Source: Desulfonatronum thiosulfatophilum (lineage in GTDB: Bacteria > Desulfobacterota > Desulfovibrionia > Desulfovibrionales > Desulfonatronaceae). Taken from it: a stretch of DNA of 64,000 bases. This document shows, piece after piece, positions 1 through 10,022 of the stretch (its first letter is position 1; each line of letters starts with the position of its first letter). Under the pieces are notes generated by a model that ran no database searches, had not been told where the DNA came from, and saw nothing but the letters and a program-made list of their open reading frames with translations. The stretch lies in assembly GCF_900104215.1 (NCBI RefSeq), contig NZ_FMXO01000015.1, forward strand, positions 1 through 64,000, in the 5' to 3' direction. Position numbers and translations under genes: made by a program.

Positions 1-337
1 TTGGCGCGTTGGATTGGTACGTGCAGCAGCGGTTTGGTCGTTTTCTGACGACCAGGAGCCAACGGCGCAGCCGACGTCTGGGTGAAGGTTCGCTGTATGC
101 GGCCTTGCAAGGCCTGGGGTTGGTCTACCTGCGTAAGAGATACAAAAGCCGTCAACTCCTTGTGAATGCCTGTGGCTGAAAGATTATCGGAGAGCCGTAT
201 GCGGGAAAACCGCACGTACGGTTCGACGAGGGGGCGCTGATGTCCGGAATGCATATCAGTAGACACGTAGTAGTCGCGTGCGACGAGGCGTTCGGTAAAA
301 GTCCTGAGTGACGAAGGAATTAGCGCTCTACTCTACA
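1..337 (+). mobile_element. Group II intron, 3' end (truncated by window edge)
   Basis: The last 59 codons of an intron-encoded maturase are followed by a 33-nt hairpin of group II intron domain V type at 192-224. It begins GAGCCGTATGCGG and closes CCGCACGTACGGTTC, which is the hallmark of bacterial group II introns. A CTCTACTCTAC-like end follows near 326-337, which is where such introns usually finish. The exact 3' splice site is inferred. The element stops directly before a T-rich tract and degenerate hexamer repeats and is convergent with the end of metG. Only the 3' part is in view, so intron class and completeness cannot be judged. Confidence 0.85.
3..179 (+). CDS. Group II intron-encoded reverse transcriptase/maturase, C-terminal fragment
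   Basis: The reading frame is open from the window edge to a TGA at 177-179. It gives about 58 residues with the basic, aromatic composition of the C-terminal part of group II intron maturases (LDWYVQQRFGRFL early, VYLRKRYKSRQL near the end). The family acts in RNA splicing and retrohoming of its own intron. The identification rests mainly on the domain V structure 13 nt downstream. The N-terminal reverse-transcriptase domain lies outside the window. Confidence 0.7.
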   Translation, partial: GALDWYVQQRFGRFLTTRSQRRSRRLGEGSLYAALQGLGLVYLRKRYKSRQLLVNACG

Positions 338-342
338 CATTT

Positions 343-400
343 TTTTTTGCGATTGCGATTCCGATTGCGGTTCCGATTGCGATTTCGACCACGAGCATGA
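343..400. repeat. Degenerate GCGATT/CCGATT hexamer repeat
   Basis: Short tandem units (GCGATT, CCGATT, GCGGTT) run about nine times between the intron end and metG after a T9 tract. A similar but longer array in the opposite sense is at 63704-63800. It has no coding potential. Its function is unknown; slipped-strand expansion is the simplest explanation. Confidence 0.7.
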
Positions 401-424
401 ACTGATATTTCATCTGCTCCCGAT

Positions 425-2419
425 CTATGAAACCTTGCTTCCCGGCGGGACCTGATTCGAGGGAGCGAGAAGTCGCAGCCCTTCCGGAGAGTGCACGGCC
501 AGGACCATGCCCTGGGACATTGCGCCGCGCAGTTTGCGGGGCTTCAGGTTGGCCACCACCACAACCTGGCGTCCGATCAGGTCATCCGGTTTCCAGTACT
601 CGGCAATTCCGGCCACGATGCTCCGCGCCTCTGGTTCAGCCAGATCCACATGCAGGTGCAGCAGCTTGTCCGCCCCCTTGACCGGCTCGGCTGAAAGTAC
701 CGTACCCACCCGCAGATCCAGGCGCTGAAAATCGGCAAATTCCATCAATTCCGGAGTGGGTTCGACAGCCTTGGCAACTTCGGACGCGACTGTTCCGGAG
801 CCTGACGAGCCGTCAGCGATCTTGGATTTGGACTTTCCGCTTTTCGGGGCCGCGGCATTCTCGTCGCGGCCTTGGGCCGACTTCGCGGTTTCGAGCCGGG
901 GAAAAAGGCTGGAGGATTGGGCGACTTCCGTTCCCGGCTCCAGCGCTCCCCAACGCAAGACCTCGTCCGCCAGATGCGGCCATAATTTCGCGGATCTGCG
1001 CTCGCCGAGCTGGGCCAGCATGGTTTCGCTTTCCTCGGGCATCACCGGCCAGAGATGAACGGCAATCTTGCGCATGCCTTCGAGGAGCGTATACATCACC
1101 GTGCCCAGTTCATCGCTGCGCTGCTCCTTGAACAGGGTCCATGGCTGGGACGCGTCCACGTACTTGTTCAGCGCCCGGACCAGGGTCCACAAGGACTCCA
1201 GGGCCATGGAAAACTGGAAGCGCTGAAAATGGGCCTGGAAATTTTCCAGGCATTCCGAGGCCAGGACGTGCAGATCTTCTTCAGTCTGACTGATGGGTCC
1301 AGGAGCCGGCGCCTTTCCCTGAAAGTACTTGTGCGTCATGCTCAGCACGCGGCTGAACAGGTTTCCCAGATCATTGGCCAAGTCCGCGTTGAACCGCACC
1401 CGCAGGGCATCCTCGGACACGTTGGCATCCTGCCCGAACTGCATCTCCCGCAACAGAAAATACCGAAACGGACCGCGCCCGTATTTTTTGGCAAAATCCA
1501 GCGGCTCCACCACATTGCCCAGGCTTTTGCTCATCTTGGTATCCTGGACCAGCCAATAGCCGTGGACATTGAGGTGCCTGTACAGCGGCACCCCGGCGGA
1601 CAGGAGCATGCAGGGCCAGAATATGGCGTGTGGCTTGAGAATGTCCTTGGCCACCAAATGCTGAGCCTGGGGCCAGAATCGCTGGAACCGCTCACCCTCA
1701 GGCCATTCCAGGGCGCTGATGTAGTTCAGAAGCGCATCGAACCAGACGTAGGTTACGTAGTCCGTGTCAAAGGGCAGTTCGATACCCCAGGACAACCGGC
1801 TTTTCGGTCGGGAAATGCACAGATCCCCGAGATCCTCGCGCAGCAGTCCCAGCACTTCATTGCGGTAACGCTCCGGGCGGATGAAATCCGGATTGGCCTC
1901 GATGTGTTCACGCAGCGGCCCCAGGTACTTGGACATTCGGAAAAAATAGTTCTTCTCCTGGATGAACTCCGGTGCCGTGAGATGGTCAGGACAGAGACCG
2001 TCCCGAAGCTCTTTTTCGGTATAGAATCGTTCGCAGCCGAAGCAGTAGTGCCCGCCGTACTCCCCGTGATAGATGTCCCCGCGGTCGTAAATGAGTTGCA
2101 GGAAACGCTGCACGGTGCGGACATGACGAGGCTCGGTGGTCCGGATGAAATCATCATGCTCGTAGCCCAGCTCGCCCCAGAGGGAACGGAACCGAGCGCT
2201 GATCATGTCGACATAGGCCTGGGGAGTTTCGGCATGGGCTTCGGCGGCCTGGACGATCTTGTCGCCATGTTCGTCCGTACCGGTCAGAAAAAAGGTATCC
2301 CGGCCCATCAACTTCTGAAAACGGATCATGGAGTCGGCGACGGCCGTGGTATAGGCATGCCCCAGATGGGGCTTGGCGTTTACATAGTAGATGGGGGTGG
2401 AAAGAAAAAAAGATTGCAA
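425..2419 (-). CDS. metG: Methionyl-tRNA synthetase
   Basis: Charges tRNA-Met with methionine in the cytoplasm. The 664-residue product has the class I HIGH-type motif HLGH (residues 18-21), zinc-knuckle cysteines (CFGCERF, then CPDH), KMSKS near residue 294, and a C-terminal Trbp111/EMAP-II-like tRNA-binding domain of about 105 residues (FQRLDLRVGTV onward). A longer ATG reading frame exists upstream but would overlap ricT. The TTG at 2417-2419 is preferred because it has an AGAGG ribosome-binding site 6 nt upstream and places the catalytic fold at residue 5, as in homologues. It is the last gene of recA-alaS-ricT-metG, 22 nt after ricT. A linker rich in Ser, Lys and Gly separates the synthetase and tRNA-binding domains. 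Confidence 0.95.
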   Translation of the reverse strand: MQSFFLSTPIYYVNAKPHLGHAYTTAVADSMIRFQKLMGRDTFFLTGTDEHGDKIVQAAEAHAETPQAYVDMISARFRSLWGELGYEHDDFIRTTEPRHVRTVQRFLQLIYDRGDIYHGEYGGHYCFGCERFYTEKELRDGLCPDHLTAPEFIQEKNYFFRMSKYLGPLREHIEANPDFIRPERYRNEVLGLLREDLGDLCISRPKSRLSWGIELPFDTDYVTYVWFDALLNYISALEWPEGERFQRFWPQAQHLVAKDILKPHAIFWPCMLLSAGVPLYRHLNVHGYWLVQDTKMSKSLGNVVEPLDFAKKYGRGPFRYFLLREMQFGQDANVSEDALRVRFNADLANDLGNLFSRVLSMTHKYFQGKAPAPGPISQTEEDLHVLASECLENFQAHFQRFQFSMALESLWTLVRALNKYVDASQPWTLFKEQRSDELGTVMYTLLEGMRKIAVHLWPVMPEESETMLAQLGERRSAKLWPHLADEVLRWGALEPGTEVAQSSSLFPRLETAKSAQGRDENAAAPKSGKSKSKIADGSSGSGTVASEVAKAVEPTPELMEFADFQRLDLRVGTVLSAEPVKGADKLLHLHVDLAEPEARSIVAGIAEYWKPDDLIGRQVVVVANLKPRKLRGAMSQGMVLAVHSPEGLRLLAPSNQVPPGSKVS

Positions 2420-2441
2420 GGAAAACCTCTGTGCTATGGTT

Positions 2442-3734
2442 TCAGCTCTTGTCCGGGGTAGCGGACGTCTGCTGCTTCTTGGTCTTGCGACGGGAAGAAC
2501 GGGAACGACGCTTGGATTTGCCGGGATTCTCAGCGACAGGGCCTTCCTGACGCGGCGTTTTTCGACCGGACTTCCGGGATTTCTTTGGCGGCTGAGATTC
2601 CGAAGCAGGCTCGCTGCCCGATTGGACCTGATTTTTCTCCGGTTTCGGCGACGCGGTTTCCGCAACCGTCTGGATCACAGCCGGAAGCATCCTGCTGTTT
2701 TTCGGATGGACAGGCTGTTCCGACCGCACCGGCTGCACCGGTTCCCGCGCCCCGGACAGGATCCGCTTCCATTCGTCAAGATCGATTTCCTTTTCGCCCC
2801 CCGGTTCCAAAAAGATGGACAGGGTGCGCCGGAAATAGTTGGCCCGAATGACTTTTGCCGAACCAAGAAGCGTGGTGTACCGCTTCCCGATCTTCGGACA
2901 TTGATTCAGAAATTCGTCATAATTGGGCTGCTCGAAACTCAGGCAGCACAGCAGACGATTGCACACTCCGGAAATCTTCGCCGGATTCAGAAACAGGTTC
3001 TGTTCCTTGGCCATCTTGATGGTCGAGGGAGCAAACTGCCTCAAAAATCGTTGACAACAGACAAGCTGGCCGCAATTGCCCAGTCCTCCGAGCATCTGCG
3101 TTTCATGACGCGCGCCTATTTGGCGCAGTTCGATGCGTGTACGGTAGGATCGCACCAGATCCTTGACCAATTCCCGGAAATCGATCCGGTTGGGCGCCGT
3201 GAAGTAGAAAATGATCTTGCTGCCGTCAAAAAGGACTTCCACCTCCACCAGCTTCATGTCCAGGCCCCGTTCCACGATGCATTGCCGGCAATACTGATGC
3301 GCGTTGCGCGCCAGTTCCCGGTTGTCACGGTCACGGATCAGGTCTTCTTCGGTGGCTGGTCGAAAAATTGCCTGCAGATCCTCCGAGGAGCCCCTGGAAT
3401 TGGAATCTTCGCCGTTTTGAACAGCCGTGGACTCGCGGTGCTGTCGTGACGGCTCAGCCTTGGCCTCGAGTGGGACGGGAGGTTCATCCGAGGCGGAGTT
3501 GGAGGAGGTCTCGGAATACAGCACCTTGATCCTATCCTGGGACGAGACATCCGGAAGCTTCGACCCTGCGCTTTCAAAAACAGCCAGGGGCGTGGTGCGT
3601 TCCACCTTGCCCATGTGGATTTCACCCTCCACCTGGACCAGAACGTGGTCGCCGACCGTGACGACATACGGCTCCGAACGATAAAAGAGCATCCGATTTC
3701 CGGAGGCAATGCGAACGGCGAGGATATTGCTCAT
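2442..3734 (-). CDS. ricT: PSP1-domain protein, RicT/YaaT family
   Basis: The 430-residue protein has the PSP1 domain with its conserved cysteines (CRQCIVERG, GGLGNCGQLVCC, GVCNRLLCCLSFEQPNYDEF). This family includes RicT/YaaT, which in Bacillus forms an Fe-S-containing complex with RicA and RicF acting on RNase Y. No RicA or RicF homologue is in the window, so the role here is not known. The last 110 or so residues are a low-complexity Lys/Arg/Ser/Pro tail, possibly nucleic-acid binding. The start at MSNILAVRI is chosen because longer versions would run into alaS, which ends 10 nt upstream. Fixed linkage to metG suggests a translation- or RNA-related task. Confidence 0.85.
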   Translation of the reverse strand: MSNILAVRIASGNRMLFYRSEPYVVTVGDHVLVQVEGEIHMGKVERTTPLAVFESAGSKLPDVSSQDRIKVLYSETSSNSASDEPPVPLEAKAEPSRQHRESTAVQNGEDSNSRGSSEDLQAIFRPATEEDLIRDRDNRELARNAHQYCRQCIVERGLDMKLVEVEVLFDGSKIIFYFTAPNRIDFRELVKDLVRSYRTRIELRQIGARHETQMLGGLGNCGQLVCCQRFLRQFAPSTIKMAKEQNLFLNPAKISGVCNRLLCCLSFEQPNYDEFLNQCPKIGKRYTTLLGSAKVIRANYFRRTLSIFLEPGGEKEIDLDEWKRILSGAREPVQPVRSEQPVHPKNSRMLPAVIQTVAETASPKPEKNQVQSGSEPASESQPPKKSRKSGRKTPRQEGPVAENPGKSKRRSRSSRRKTKKQQTSATPDKS

Positions 3735-3744
3735 GCCGTTTCCA

Positions 3745-6384
3745 TCAGGCTGACACCAACTGTCGCGCCTGTTCGATAACCTGGGGAATTCCGGCCGGGT
3801 TGCCGCCTCCAGCCTGGGCCATGTCCGGCCGACCGCCGCCGCTGCCGCCGACCAGGGGCGCCAGGGCCTTGACCAGGGCGGAAGCGGTGAAGCGGTCATG
3901 CAGATCCTTGCTCACCGAAACAATGAGCATGGCCTTGCCGTCCGTCTCGGCAACCAGAACAATCACTCCGGATGACATCTTGGAGCGCAGGTCGTCCATC
4001 ATTTCCCGCATCGCCTTCACGTCCCGGACATCCACGGCCGTGGCCAGAAGTGGAACACCGTTCACGTCCTGAAGCTGAGCCAGAAGATCCTTGCCTTTTC
4101 CGGAGAGCAGCTGGCCTTCCAGGGCTTCCTTTTGTTTGGTGATTTCACGGTTCTGGGCCAGCAGAGTCTGGAGTTTTTCCGGAAGGCCGCTGGGAGGCAC
4201 CTTCAGCAGGGTCGCGGCCTCCCGCAGCACGGCTGCCTGCCCCCGCCAGTGCTGTAAAGCTCTGGTCCCGGCCAGGGCCTCGATCCTGCGCACTCCGGCA
4301 GCAATCCCGGATTCGGAGAGAATGACGAAACTCCCGGCCTGGCCCGTGGAGCGCAGATGGGTGCCGCCGCACAGTTCCGTGGAAAAGCCGGGCACGCTGA
4401 CTATGCGCACCTCAAGACCGTATTTCTCGCCGAAAAAGGCCAACGCACCCCGCTGCTGGGCTTCTTCCGGCGTGGTCACAACCACGTCCAGGGCCACATC
4501 GGCCAAAATGGCCTGATTCACCGCGTCCTCCACGGCCCGCAGCTCGTCGCTGGTCATGGCCATGGTGTGGGTGAAGTCGAAGCGCAGGATGTCCGGCGAG
4601 ACAAAGGAGCCGGCCTGGCGGACATGATCGCCCAGGACCGTGCGCAGGGCGGCCTGGAGCAGGTGAGTACAGGTATGATGCCGGGCCGTGTCCAGGCGCA
4701 ATTGTTCGCCCACGGCCAGTTCCGCCTCCTGGTCCAGAAACAGCTCGCCCTCCCGGACGGTGACCCGCTGCACGGCCAGGTCCGGACCGGCCTTGACCAC
4801 ATCGTCCACCAGCGCCAGACCCGTGGCTGTGCGCACCTCGCCCTGGTCGCCCGCTTGGCCGCCGGAAGCCGCGTAGAATGGAGTTTTTACCGCTACCAGC
4901 CAACCCTGCTCGCCGGTCTTGAGCGTTTCCACGTTCTCGCCTCGGGCATCGGTCAGGGCCGTGATCCGGCTGGAAATCGCGTAATCGTCGTAGCCCACGA
5001 AACGGGTGGTCAATCCGGCCTCCAGCATGTGACCGAACATGACCGAGGGATCGTTTTCCCCGCTGCCCTTCCAGGCCTTCTTGGCCCGCGATTTCTGCTC
5101 GGCCATGCAAACCCGGAAACCGGCCTCGTCCACGCCGAATCCCTGCTTGCCGGCCACGTCATGGACGATATCCAGGGGAAATCCGAAGGTGTCGTAGAGC
5201 TTGAAGACAGTTTCCCCGGAAACCTGCCGCTCGCCCCGGGCCGCAAGGGCCTCCAGTTCTTCGGAAAGCAGCTTCAATCCCTTGTCCAGGGTCTGGCCGA
5301 AGCGTTCCTCTTCCTGGCTTACCACCCGGACCATGAACGTCCTGTTCTCCAGCAGCTCGGGAAAAGTTTCGCCCATGCGCACGGTCACATCGTCGCAGAC
5401 CTTGTGCAAAAACGGTCCGGAAAGTCCAAGCAGTCTTCCGAAGCGGAAAGCGCGGCGGATCAACCGGCGCAGGACGTACCCGCGTCCCTCGTTGGAGGGC
5501 ACGATGCCGTCGGCCACCAGGAAGGCGACGGATCGGCTGTGGTCCGCGATGACGCGCATGGCCGTGTCGATTTCCTCGGACTCCCCGTATTGCCTGCCGG
5601 AAAGCTCTCGGATATGGGCGATCAACGGCGTGAACAGGTCGGAGTCAAAGTTGGAGAAGACTCCCTGGCAAACCGCGCTGATCCGCTCCAGTCCCATGCC
5701 GGTGTCGATGCTCGGCTTGGGCAGCGGATGCAGGGTTCCGGAAGCGTCGCGTTCGTACTGCATGAACACCAGATTCCAGATTTCCAGGTACCGGTCGCAG
5801 TCGCATCGGCCGATGCCGCAGTCCGAGCCGCAGGACATGGCCTCGCCCTGGTCGATGAGTATTTCCGAACAGGGACCGCAGGGGCCGGTATCGCCCATGG
5901 ACCAGAAATTGTCCTTTTCATCCAGACGGAAAATACGCTCCCGGGGAACGGCAGCCACCTGCTCCCAGATCCCGATGGCTTCGTCGTCGTCCCGGAAGAC
6001 CGTGACATACAGCCGCTCCTTGGGCAGACCCAGCTCCTGTGTCAGGAAGCGCCAGGCAAAGTCGATGGCCTCGGCCTTGAAATAGTCGCCGAAGGAAAAA
6101 TTGCCGAGCATTTCGAAAAAAGTGTGGTGCCTGGCCGTGCGCCCGACATTTTCCAGGTCGTTGTGCTTGCCGCCCACGCGCAGGCATTTCTGGGAACTCA
6201 CGGCCCGGTTGGAGGCGCGTTTCTCCTGCCCCAGGAAGGCTTTCTTGAACTGGACCATGCCCGCGTTGGTGAACAGCAGGGTCGGGTCCTCCCGGGGCAC
6301 CAGCGAAGAGCTGGGTACGATTTCATGGCCGTTGCGGGCGAAAAAATCCAGAAAGCTTCGGCGAATGGTTTCCGCGGTAATCAC
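3745..6384 (-). CDS. alaS: Alanyl-tRNA synthetase
   Basis: Full-length (879 residues) class II synthetase that charges tRNA-Ala and edits mischarged Ser/Gly. The N-terminus ([14 protein letters not shown]) begins the catalytic core. The editing domain carries the zinc ligands HTCTH (near residue 570) and CGGTH. The C-terminus is a DHHA1 domain with the Gly-rich stretch [15 protein letters not shown]. The gene lies 39 nt downstream of recA and 10 nt upstream of ricT, so the four genes are probably one transcript. A recX gene, often between recA and alaS, is absent here. Confidence 0.97.
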   Translation of the reverse strand: MITAETIRRSFLDFFARNGHEIVPSSSLVPREDPTLLFTNAGMVQFKKAFLGQEKRASNRAVSSQKCLRVGGKHNDLENVGRTARHHTFFEMLGNFSFGDYFKAEAIDFAWRFLTQELGLPKERLYVTVFRDDDEAIGIWEQVAAVPRERIFRLDEKDNFWSMGDTGPCGPCSEILIDQGEAMSCGSDCGIGRCDCDRYLEIWNLVFMQYERDASGTLHPLPKPSIDTGMGLERISAVCQGVFSNFDSDLFTPLIAHIRELSGRQYGESEEIDTAMRVIADHSRSVAFLVADGIVPSNEGRGYVLRRLIRRAFRFGRLLGLSGPFLHKVCDDVTVRMGETFPELLENRTFMVRVVSQEEERFGQTLDKGLKLLSEELEALAARGERQVSGETVFKLYDTFGFPLDIVHDVAGKQGFGVDEAGFRVCMAEQKSRAKKAWKGSGENDPSVMFGHMLEAGLTTRFVGYDDYAISSRITALTDARGENVETLKTGEQGWLVAVKTPFYAASGGQAGDQGEVRTATGLALVDDVVKAGPDLAVQRVTVREGELFLDQEAELAVGEQLRLDTARHHTCTHLLQAALRTVLGDHVRQAGSFVSPDILRFDFTHTMAMTSDELRAVEDAVNQAILADVALDVVVTTPEEAQQRGALAFFGEKYGLEVRIVSVPGFSTELCGGTHLRSTGQAGSFVILSESGIAAGVRRIEALAGTRALQHWRGQAAVLREAATLLKVPPSGLPEKLQTLLAQNREITKQKEALEGQLLSGKGKDLLAQLQDVNGVPLLATAVDVRDVKAMREMMDDLRSKMSSGVIVLVAETDGKAMLIVSVSKDLHDRFTASALVKALAPLVGGSGGGRPDMAQAGGGNPAGIPQVIEQARQLVSA

Positions 6385-6423
6385 TGTATCAATGCTCCTG
6401 AACCGGCATGGCCGGCGAAATGT

Positions 6424-7500
6424 TTACTCTGCTTCCTCGGAAATGGAGGGTTCCACCTTTGGATCGTCCGTTGCGCCGGAAGCATCTCCCACACCCAGGT
6501 GCCGCAGCAGTTGGTCCTCGATGGTTTGCCGCAGATCCGGATTCTCCTGAAGAAAGGCGCGGACATTCTCGTAACCCTGCCCCAAGCGTTCGGAACCGAA
6601 GGAGAACCATGAACCGCTCTTATCCACGATCTTGTGTTCCACGCCCAGTTCCAGAACCTCGCCTTCCCGAGAAATACCCGTCCCGTACATGATGTCGAAA
6701 ATCGCCTCCCGGAACGGGGGGGCGACCTTGTTCTTGACCACCTTGACCCGGGCCTTGATGCCGACGGATTCGTCCTTGTCCTTGATGGTCTGGATGCGGC
6801 GGATGTCCAGGCGAACAGAGGCGTAAAACTTGAGGGCGTTGCCTCCAGGAGTGGTTTCCGGGCTGCCGTAGCCCACCACGCCGATCTTCATCCGGATCTG
6901 ATTGATGAACAGGACTGATGTCTTGGATTTGTGGATGGTCGCGGTGAGTTTGCGCAGGGCATGAGACATCAACCGGGCCTGGGAACCGACCTGGGTCTCG
7001 CCCATGTTGCCTTCCAGTTCGGACTGGGGAATCAGGGCCGCCACGGAATCGATGACGATCAGGTCCACCCCTCCGGAGCGCACCAGCATGTCCGCGATGT
7101 CCAGGGCCTGCTCGCCGTAGTCCGGCTGGGAGATGAGCAGTTCGTCCGTCTTCACGCCCAGACGGCGGGCATAGGTCACGTCCAGGGCGTGTTCGGCGTC
7201 GATGAACGCGCACACCCCGCCCAGCTTCTGGGCCTCGGCGATCATGTGCAGGGTCAGGGTGGTCTTGCCCGAGGACTCGGGTCCGTAAATTTCGATCACC
7301 CGGCCCCGGGGAATTCCCCCGATGCCCAGCGCAAGATCCAGGCCGATGGATCCGGAGGGGATGATCTCGATGGCCTGATGCGCATCATCTGAAAGACGCA
7401 TCACCGAACCTTGCCCGTATTTACGTTCAATGGTCGTCAGCGCTGTCTGCAATGCCTCCCGGCGAGCATCCTGAGGTTCCACCGCGGGTTTCCGAGCCAT
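6424..7500 (-). CDS. recA: Recombinase RecA
   Basis: DNA strand-exchange ATPase of homologous recombination and co-protease for LexA-type repressors. The 358-residue product has Walker [10 protein letters not shown] at residues 73-81, the [10 protein letters not shown] Walker B strand, and loop 2 with [17 protein letters not shown]. An AAGGAGATG ribosome-binding site lies 4-12 nt before the ATG. I looked for a CTGT-N8-ACAG SOS box in the 88-nt intergenic region toward the divergent PP-loop gene and did not see one. It is the first gene of the leftward recA-alaS-ricT-metG group. Confidence 0.98.
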   Translation of the reverse strand: MARKPAVEPQDARREALQTALTTIERKYGQGSVMRLSDDAHQAIEIIPSGSIGLDLALGIGGIPRGRVIEIYGPESSGKTTLTLHMIAEAQKLGGVCAFIDAEHALDVTYARRLGVKTDELLISQPDYGEQALDIADMLVRSGGVDLIVIDSVAALIPQSELEGNMGETQVGSQARLMSHALRKLTATIHKSKTSVLFINQIRMKIGVVGYGSPETTPGGNALKFYASVRLDIRRIQTIKDKDESVGIKARVKVVKNKVAPPFREAIFDIMYGTGISREGEVLELGVEHKIVDKSGSWFSFGSERLGQGYENVRAFLQENPDLRQTIEDQLLRHLGVGDASGATDDPKVEPSISEEAE

Positions 7501-7588
7501 GATTCATCTCCTTGGCCCATGACGATCATGAGCTATTCTCTGAAAATTGATCAAACGAAAGTCGTCGTGAATAGCAAAAGAGAAGGAT

Positions 7589-8755
7589 ATGGGCAACCGG
7601 GTTCCGTTCCCGATTGCCACAGGCAAGCGCCTCGGATACCATGGCGTAATGCCCGATACGTATCATGCCTTGGCCCTTTTTTCCGGAGGCCTGGACAGCA
7701 TTCTGGCCATGAAAACGCTGCAGGCCCAGGGCCTGCGCATTCTCGGCCTGCATTTCTGCTCGCCCTTTTTCGGCCATCCGGACCGGATCGAACACTGGAA
7801 ACGAATCTACGATTTGGAAATCCAGTCCGTTGATGTTCACCAGGAATTCATCGACCTCCTGCTCACTGGACCGCGCTTCGGGTTCGGCAAGGTGCTCAAC
7901 CCCTGCGTGGACTGCAAGATCACCATGCTGACCAGGGCCAAGTCCCTGCTTCCGATTTACGGCGCACGGTTCCTGGTCAGCGGCGAGGTTCTCGGTCAGC
8001 GCCCCATGTCCCAGCGCAGGGACACCCTGAACCTGATCAGCAAGCAGGCCGAGGTCCGTGATATTCTGCTCCGCCCGCTTTGTGCAGGCCATCTCGATCC
8101 CACTCCAATGGAACGGGAGGGACTTGTGGATCGATCCGGACTGCACGCCATTTCCGGCCGCGGACGCAAGGATCAGCTCCGGCTGGCCGCGGAATTCGGC
8201 CTGCCCGAAATCCCTACTCCCGCGGGAGGCTGCCTGCTGACCGAACGGGAATCGGCGAAACGTTTCTGGCCGGTGCTGACGCGCATCCCTGAGCCGAGCC
8301 CCCGGGATTTTGCCCTGGCCAATATCGGACGCCAGTTCTGGAACGGCAGGCTCTGGATGGTGGTTGGCCGCAACAAGGCCGACAACGAGGCGCTGGAAGG
8401 CATGGCGTCGACTGAAGACCTGCTGTTCAAGGCTGTGGACGTCCAGGGCCCTCTGGCCTTGGGGCGCGGCAAGCCCGGCATCTCCTGGACTGAAGAGGAC
8501 GTACGGCAAGCGGCCGACTTCGTGGCCGGGTTCAGCGCAAAAAAACGCCCTCCAGGTCAGGCTGCCCAAATCCGGCTCGTCCGGGACGCACGGCCCCACA
8601 CCCTGGAGTGCCCCGCTCAGGCGTCAGGGAATGCACCGACATGGATGGAATTTACCTGGGATGAAGCACGGCAGGAAAAGCAGGATCGGTTTACACAGGA
8701 TCAAGGGAAACAGTCCGGGGTTGAGCAGGCGGACCGGCATCCGCCGCAATCCTGA
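7589..8755 (+). CDS. PP-loop ATPase, tRNA-thiolation (MnmA/ThiI-like) family
   Basis: The N-terminus carries the PP-loop ATP-pyrophosphatase motif LFSGGLDSILA. NPCVDCK supplies a Cys pair, followed by SGEVLGQRPMSQRRDTL and PTPAGGCLLTE, a pattern shared by a family annotated as tRNA 2-thiouridine/4-thiouridine synthases in deltaproteobacteria. It probably adenylates and thiolates a tRNA uridine, but the substrate cannot be told from sequence. Two starts are possible. The ATG at 7589 has AGAAGG only 2 nt away, which is too close. The ATG at 7649 puts the PP-loop near residue 10, as in relatives, but lacks a clear ribosome-binding site. The last 65 residues are polar and poorly conserved in appearance. 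It is divergent from recA. Confidence 0.8.
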   Translation: MGNRVPFPIATGKRLGYHGVMPDTYHALALFSGGLDSILAMKTLQAQGLRILGLHFCSPFFGHPDRIEHWKRIYDLEIQSVDVHQEFIDLLLTGPRFGFGKVLNPCVDCKITMLTRAKSLLPIYGARFLVSGEVLGQRPMSQRRDTLNLISKQAEVRDILLRPLCAGHLDPTPMEREGLVDRSGLHAISGRGRKDQLRLAAEFGLPEIPTPAGGCLLTERESAKRFWPVLTRIPEPSPRDFALANIGRQFWNGRLWMVVGRNKADNEALEGMASTEDLLFKAVDVQGPLALGRGKPGISWTEEDVRQAADFVAGFSAKKRPPGQAAQIRLVRDARPHTLECPAQASGNAPTWMEFTWDEARQEKQDRFTQDQGKQSGVEQADRHPPQS

Positions 8756-8894
8756 TCCGTCGCCACCGTCCATGGGCTCCGCCTCTTTGCTGTATCCCCG
8801 GCGCACCTTGCAGCCATCCACTCCGACGTCGCCCGACTCCAGACAGGATCATCCCTGAACATCGAACTCCCGGTCATCCGGAAGCCGTATTCCC

Positions 8895-9860
8895 ATGGAC
8901 ATACTTGCCAATCTCCTGCTCATCGCCTTCAGCGCAGGGCTGCTCTGGAAGGGCGCGGACCTCATCGTGGACAACGCGTCGGCCATTGCCCGCCGCCTGG
9001 GCATCTCCGAACTGGTCATCGGCCTGACCATCGTGGCCGCCGGGACATCCGCTCCGGAATTTCTGGTCACGATCACCGCGGCCTATCAGGGGCTGGCCGA
9101 GATTTCCCTGTCCAACATCCTGGGATCCAATATCTTCAACCTGGGGCTGATTCTCGGGCTGGTGGCCATGATCCGACCCATTCCGACGCACCCCACCCTG
9201 CTCTACCGGGACGGCGGCATGCTGCTGGGACTGACCATGATCATGATGTCCTTCATAGCCCTGGATTTCCTGGGCCGCTGGTCCGGCATGCTGCTTCTGG
9301 CCGGCTTGGTAGGATATGTCGGTTATCTTTTCTCCAGGGCGCCAAAGGCCATTGCCGAGGCAACCATTACCTCCAGCGCGGATTTGAAAACGGAGAACCC
9401 TGGAGATCCGGCGGCGACGTGGCGCAACTATCCGCTGCTCATGGTCGGCTTTCTGGGAGTGGCCCTGGGGGGGAAATTCATGGTTCAATCGGCCACGGAA
9501 CTGGCGATGATTTTCGGCGTCAGTCAGTGGGTCATCGGCGTGACCATTGTCGCGGGGGGCACCTCCCTCCCTGAACTGGCCACCTGCCTCGCCGCCTCCC
9601 TTAAAGGCCGCAACGACATGATCCTGGGCAATCTCCTGGGCAGCGACATCTTCAACTTTGCGGGCGTGCTCGGTCTGACCATGCTCCTGCGCCCCCTGCA
9701 CGCGCCCCACGGCGCCCTGCTCTCCATGATCCTGCTCAATGCCATGATGCTGCTGGTCCTGTTCTTCATCCGCAGCAACTGGAAAATTTCCAGACCAGAA
9801 GGAGCGCTGCTGATCTGCCTGGCCCTGTTCCGGTGGGGCATGGATATCGGTTTTTCCTGA
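8895..9860 (+). CDS. Calcium/sodium antiporter, CaCA family (YrbG-like)
   Basis: Inner-membrane protein of 321 residues with the two inverted alpha-repeats of the Ca2+/cation antiporter superfamily: GLTIVAAGTSAPEF with NILGSNIFNLGLILG in the first half, and GVTIVAGGTSLPEL with NLLGSDIFNFAGVLG in the second. About ten hydrophobic segments alternate with short loops. The family exchanges cytoplasmic Ca2+ for Na+ or K+. The gene stands alone, 140 nt after the PP-loop gene, and is followed at once by a large palindromic repeat that could act as its transcript end. Confidence 0.92.
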   Translation: MDILANLLLIAFSAGLLWKGADLIVDNASAIARRLGISELVIGLTIVAAGTSAPEFLVTITAAYQGLAEISLSNILGSNIFNLGLILGLVAMIRPIPTHPTLLYRDGGMLLGLTMIMMSFIALDFLGRWSGMLLLAGLVGYVGYLFSRAPKAIAEATITSSADLKTENPGDPAATWRNYPLLMVGFLGVALGGKFMVQSATELAMIFGVSQWVIGVTIVAGGTSLPELATCLAASLKGRNDMILGNLLGSDIFNFAGVLGLTMLLRPLHAPHGALLSMILLNAMMLLVLFFIRSNWKISRPEGALLICLALFRWGMDIGFS

Positions 9861-9872
9861 GCTTGACTCCTA

Positions 9873-9966
9873 GGGACCGCCACACCTCAGCGCGGCAAGT
9901 TGAAAATTTTGTGCTACTTCTAATGTTTCGCGCTCACATCACGCCGCACTGGGGTGCGGCGGTCCC
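9873..9966. repeat. 94-nt palindromic element, copy A
   Basis: Two 24-nt arms, 9873-9896 and 9943-9966, are inverted complements with 21 of 24 positions matching (GGGACCGCC... against ...GGCGGTCCC). They enclose about 46 AT-richer bases. A diverged relative is at 17475-17547. The element begins 12 nt after the antiporter stop codon. It may fold into a long hairpin in RNA and so serve as a terminator or mRNA stabiliser, or may be a MITE-like insertion. Confidence 0.75.
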
Positions 9967-10022
9967 AGGCTATGTCCGACGCAGTTTGCGGCATATACTG
10001 CTGGCTGCTGAAACGGCTTGGC

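Noticed and set aside
1055-2461. 468-codon open frame on the plus strand
   Set aside because: Antisense to metG, no family features, caused by GC-rich codon bias of the real gene.
4357-6612. 751-codon open frame on the plus strand
   Set aside because: Antisense to alaS and the end of recA; no start signal or recognised domain.
7501-7588. SOS (LexA) box upstream of recA
   Set aside because: No CTGT-N8-ACAG or similar palindrome seen.
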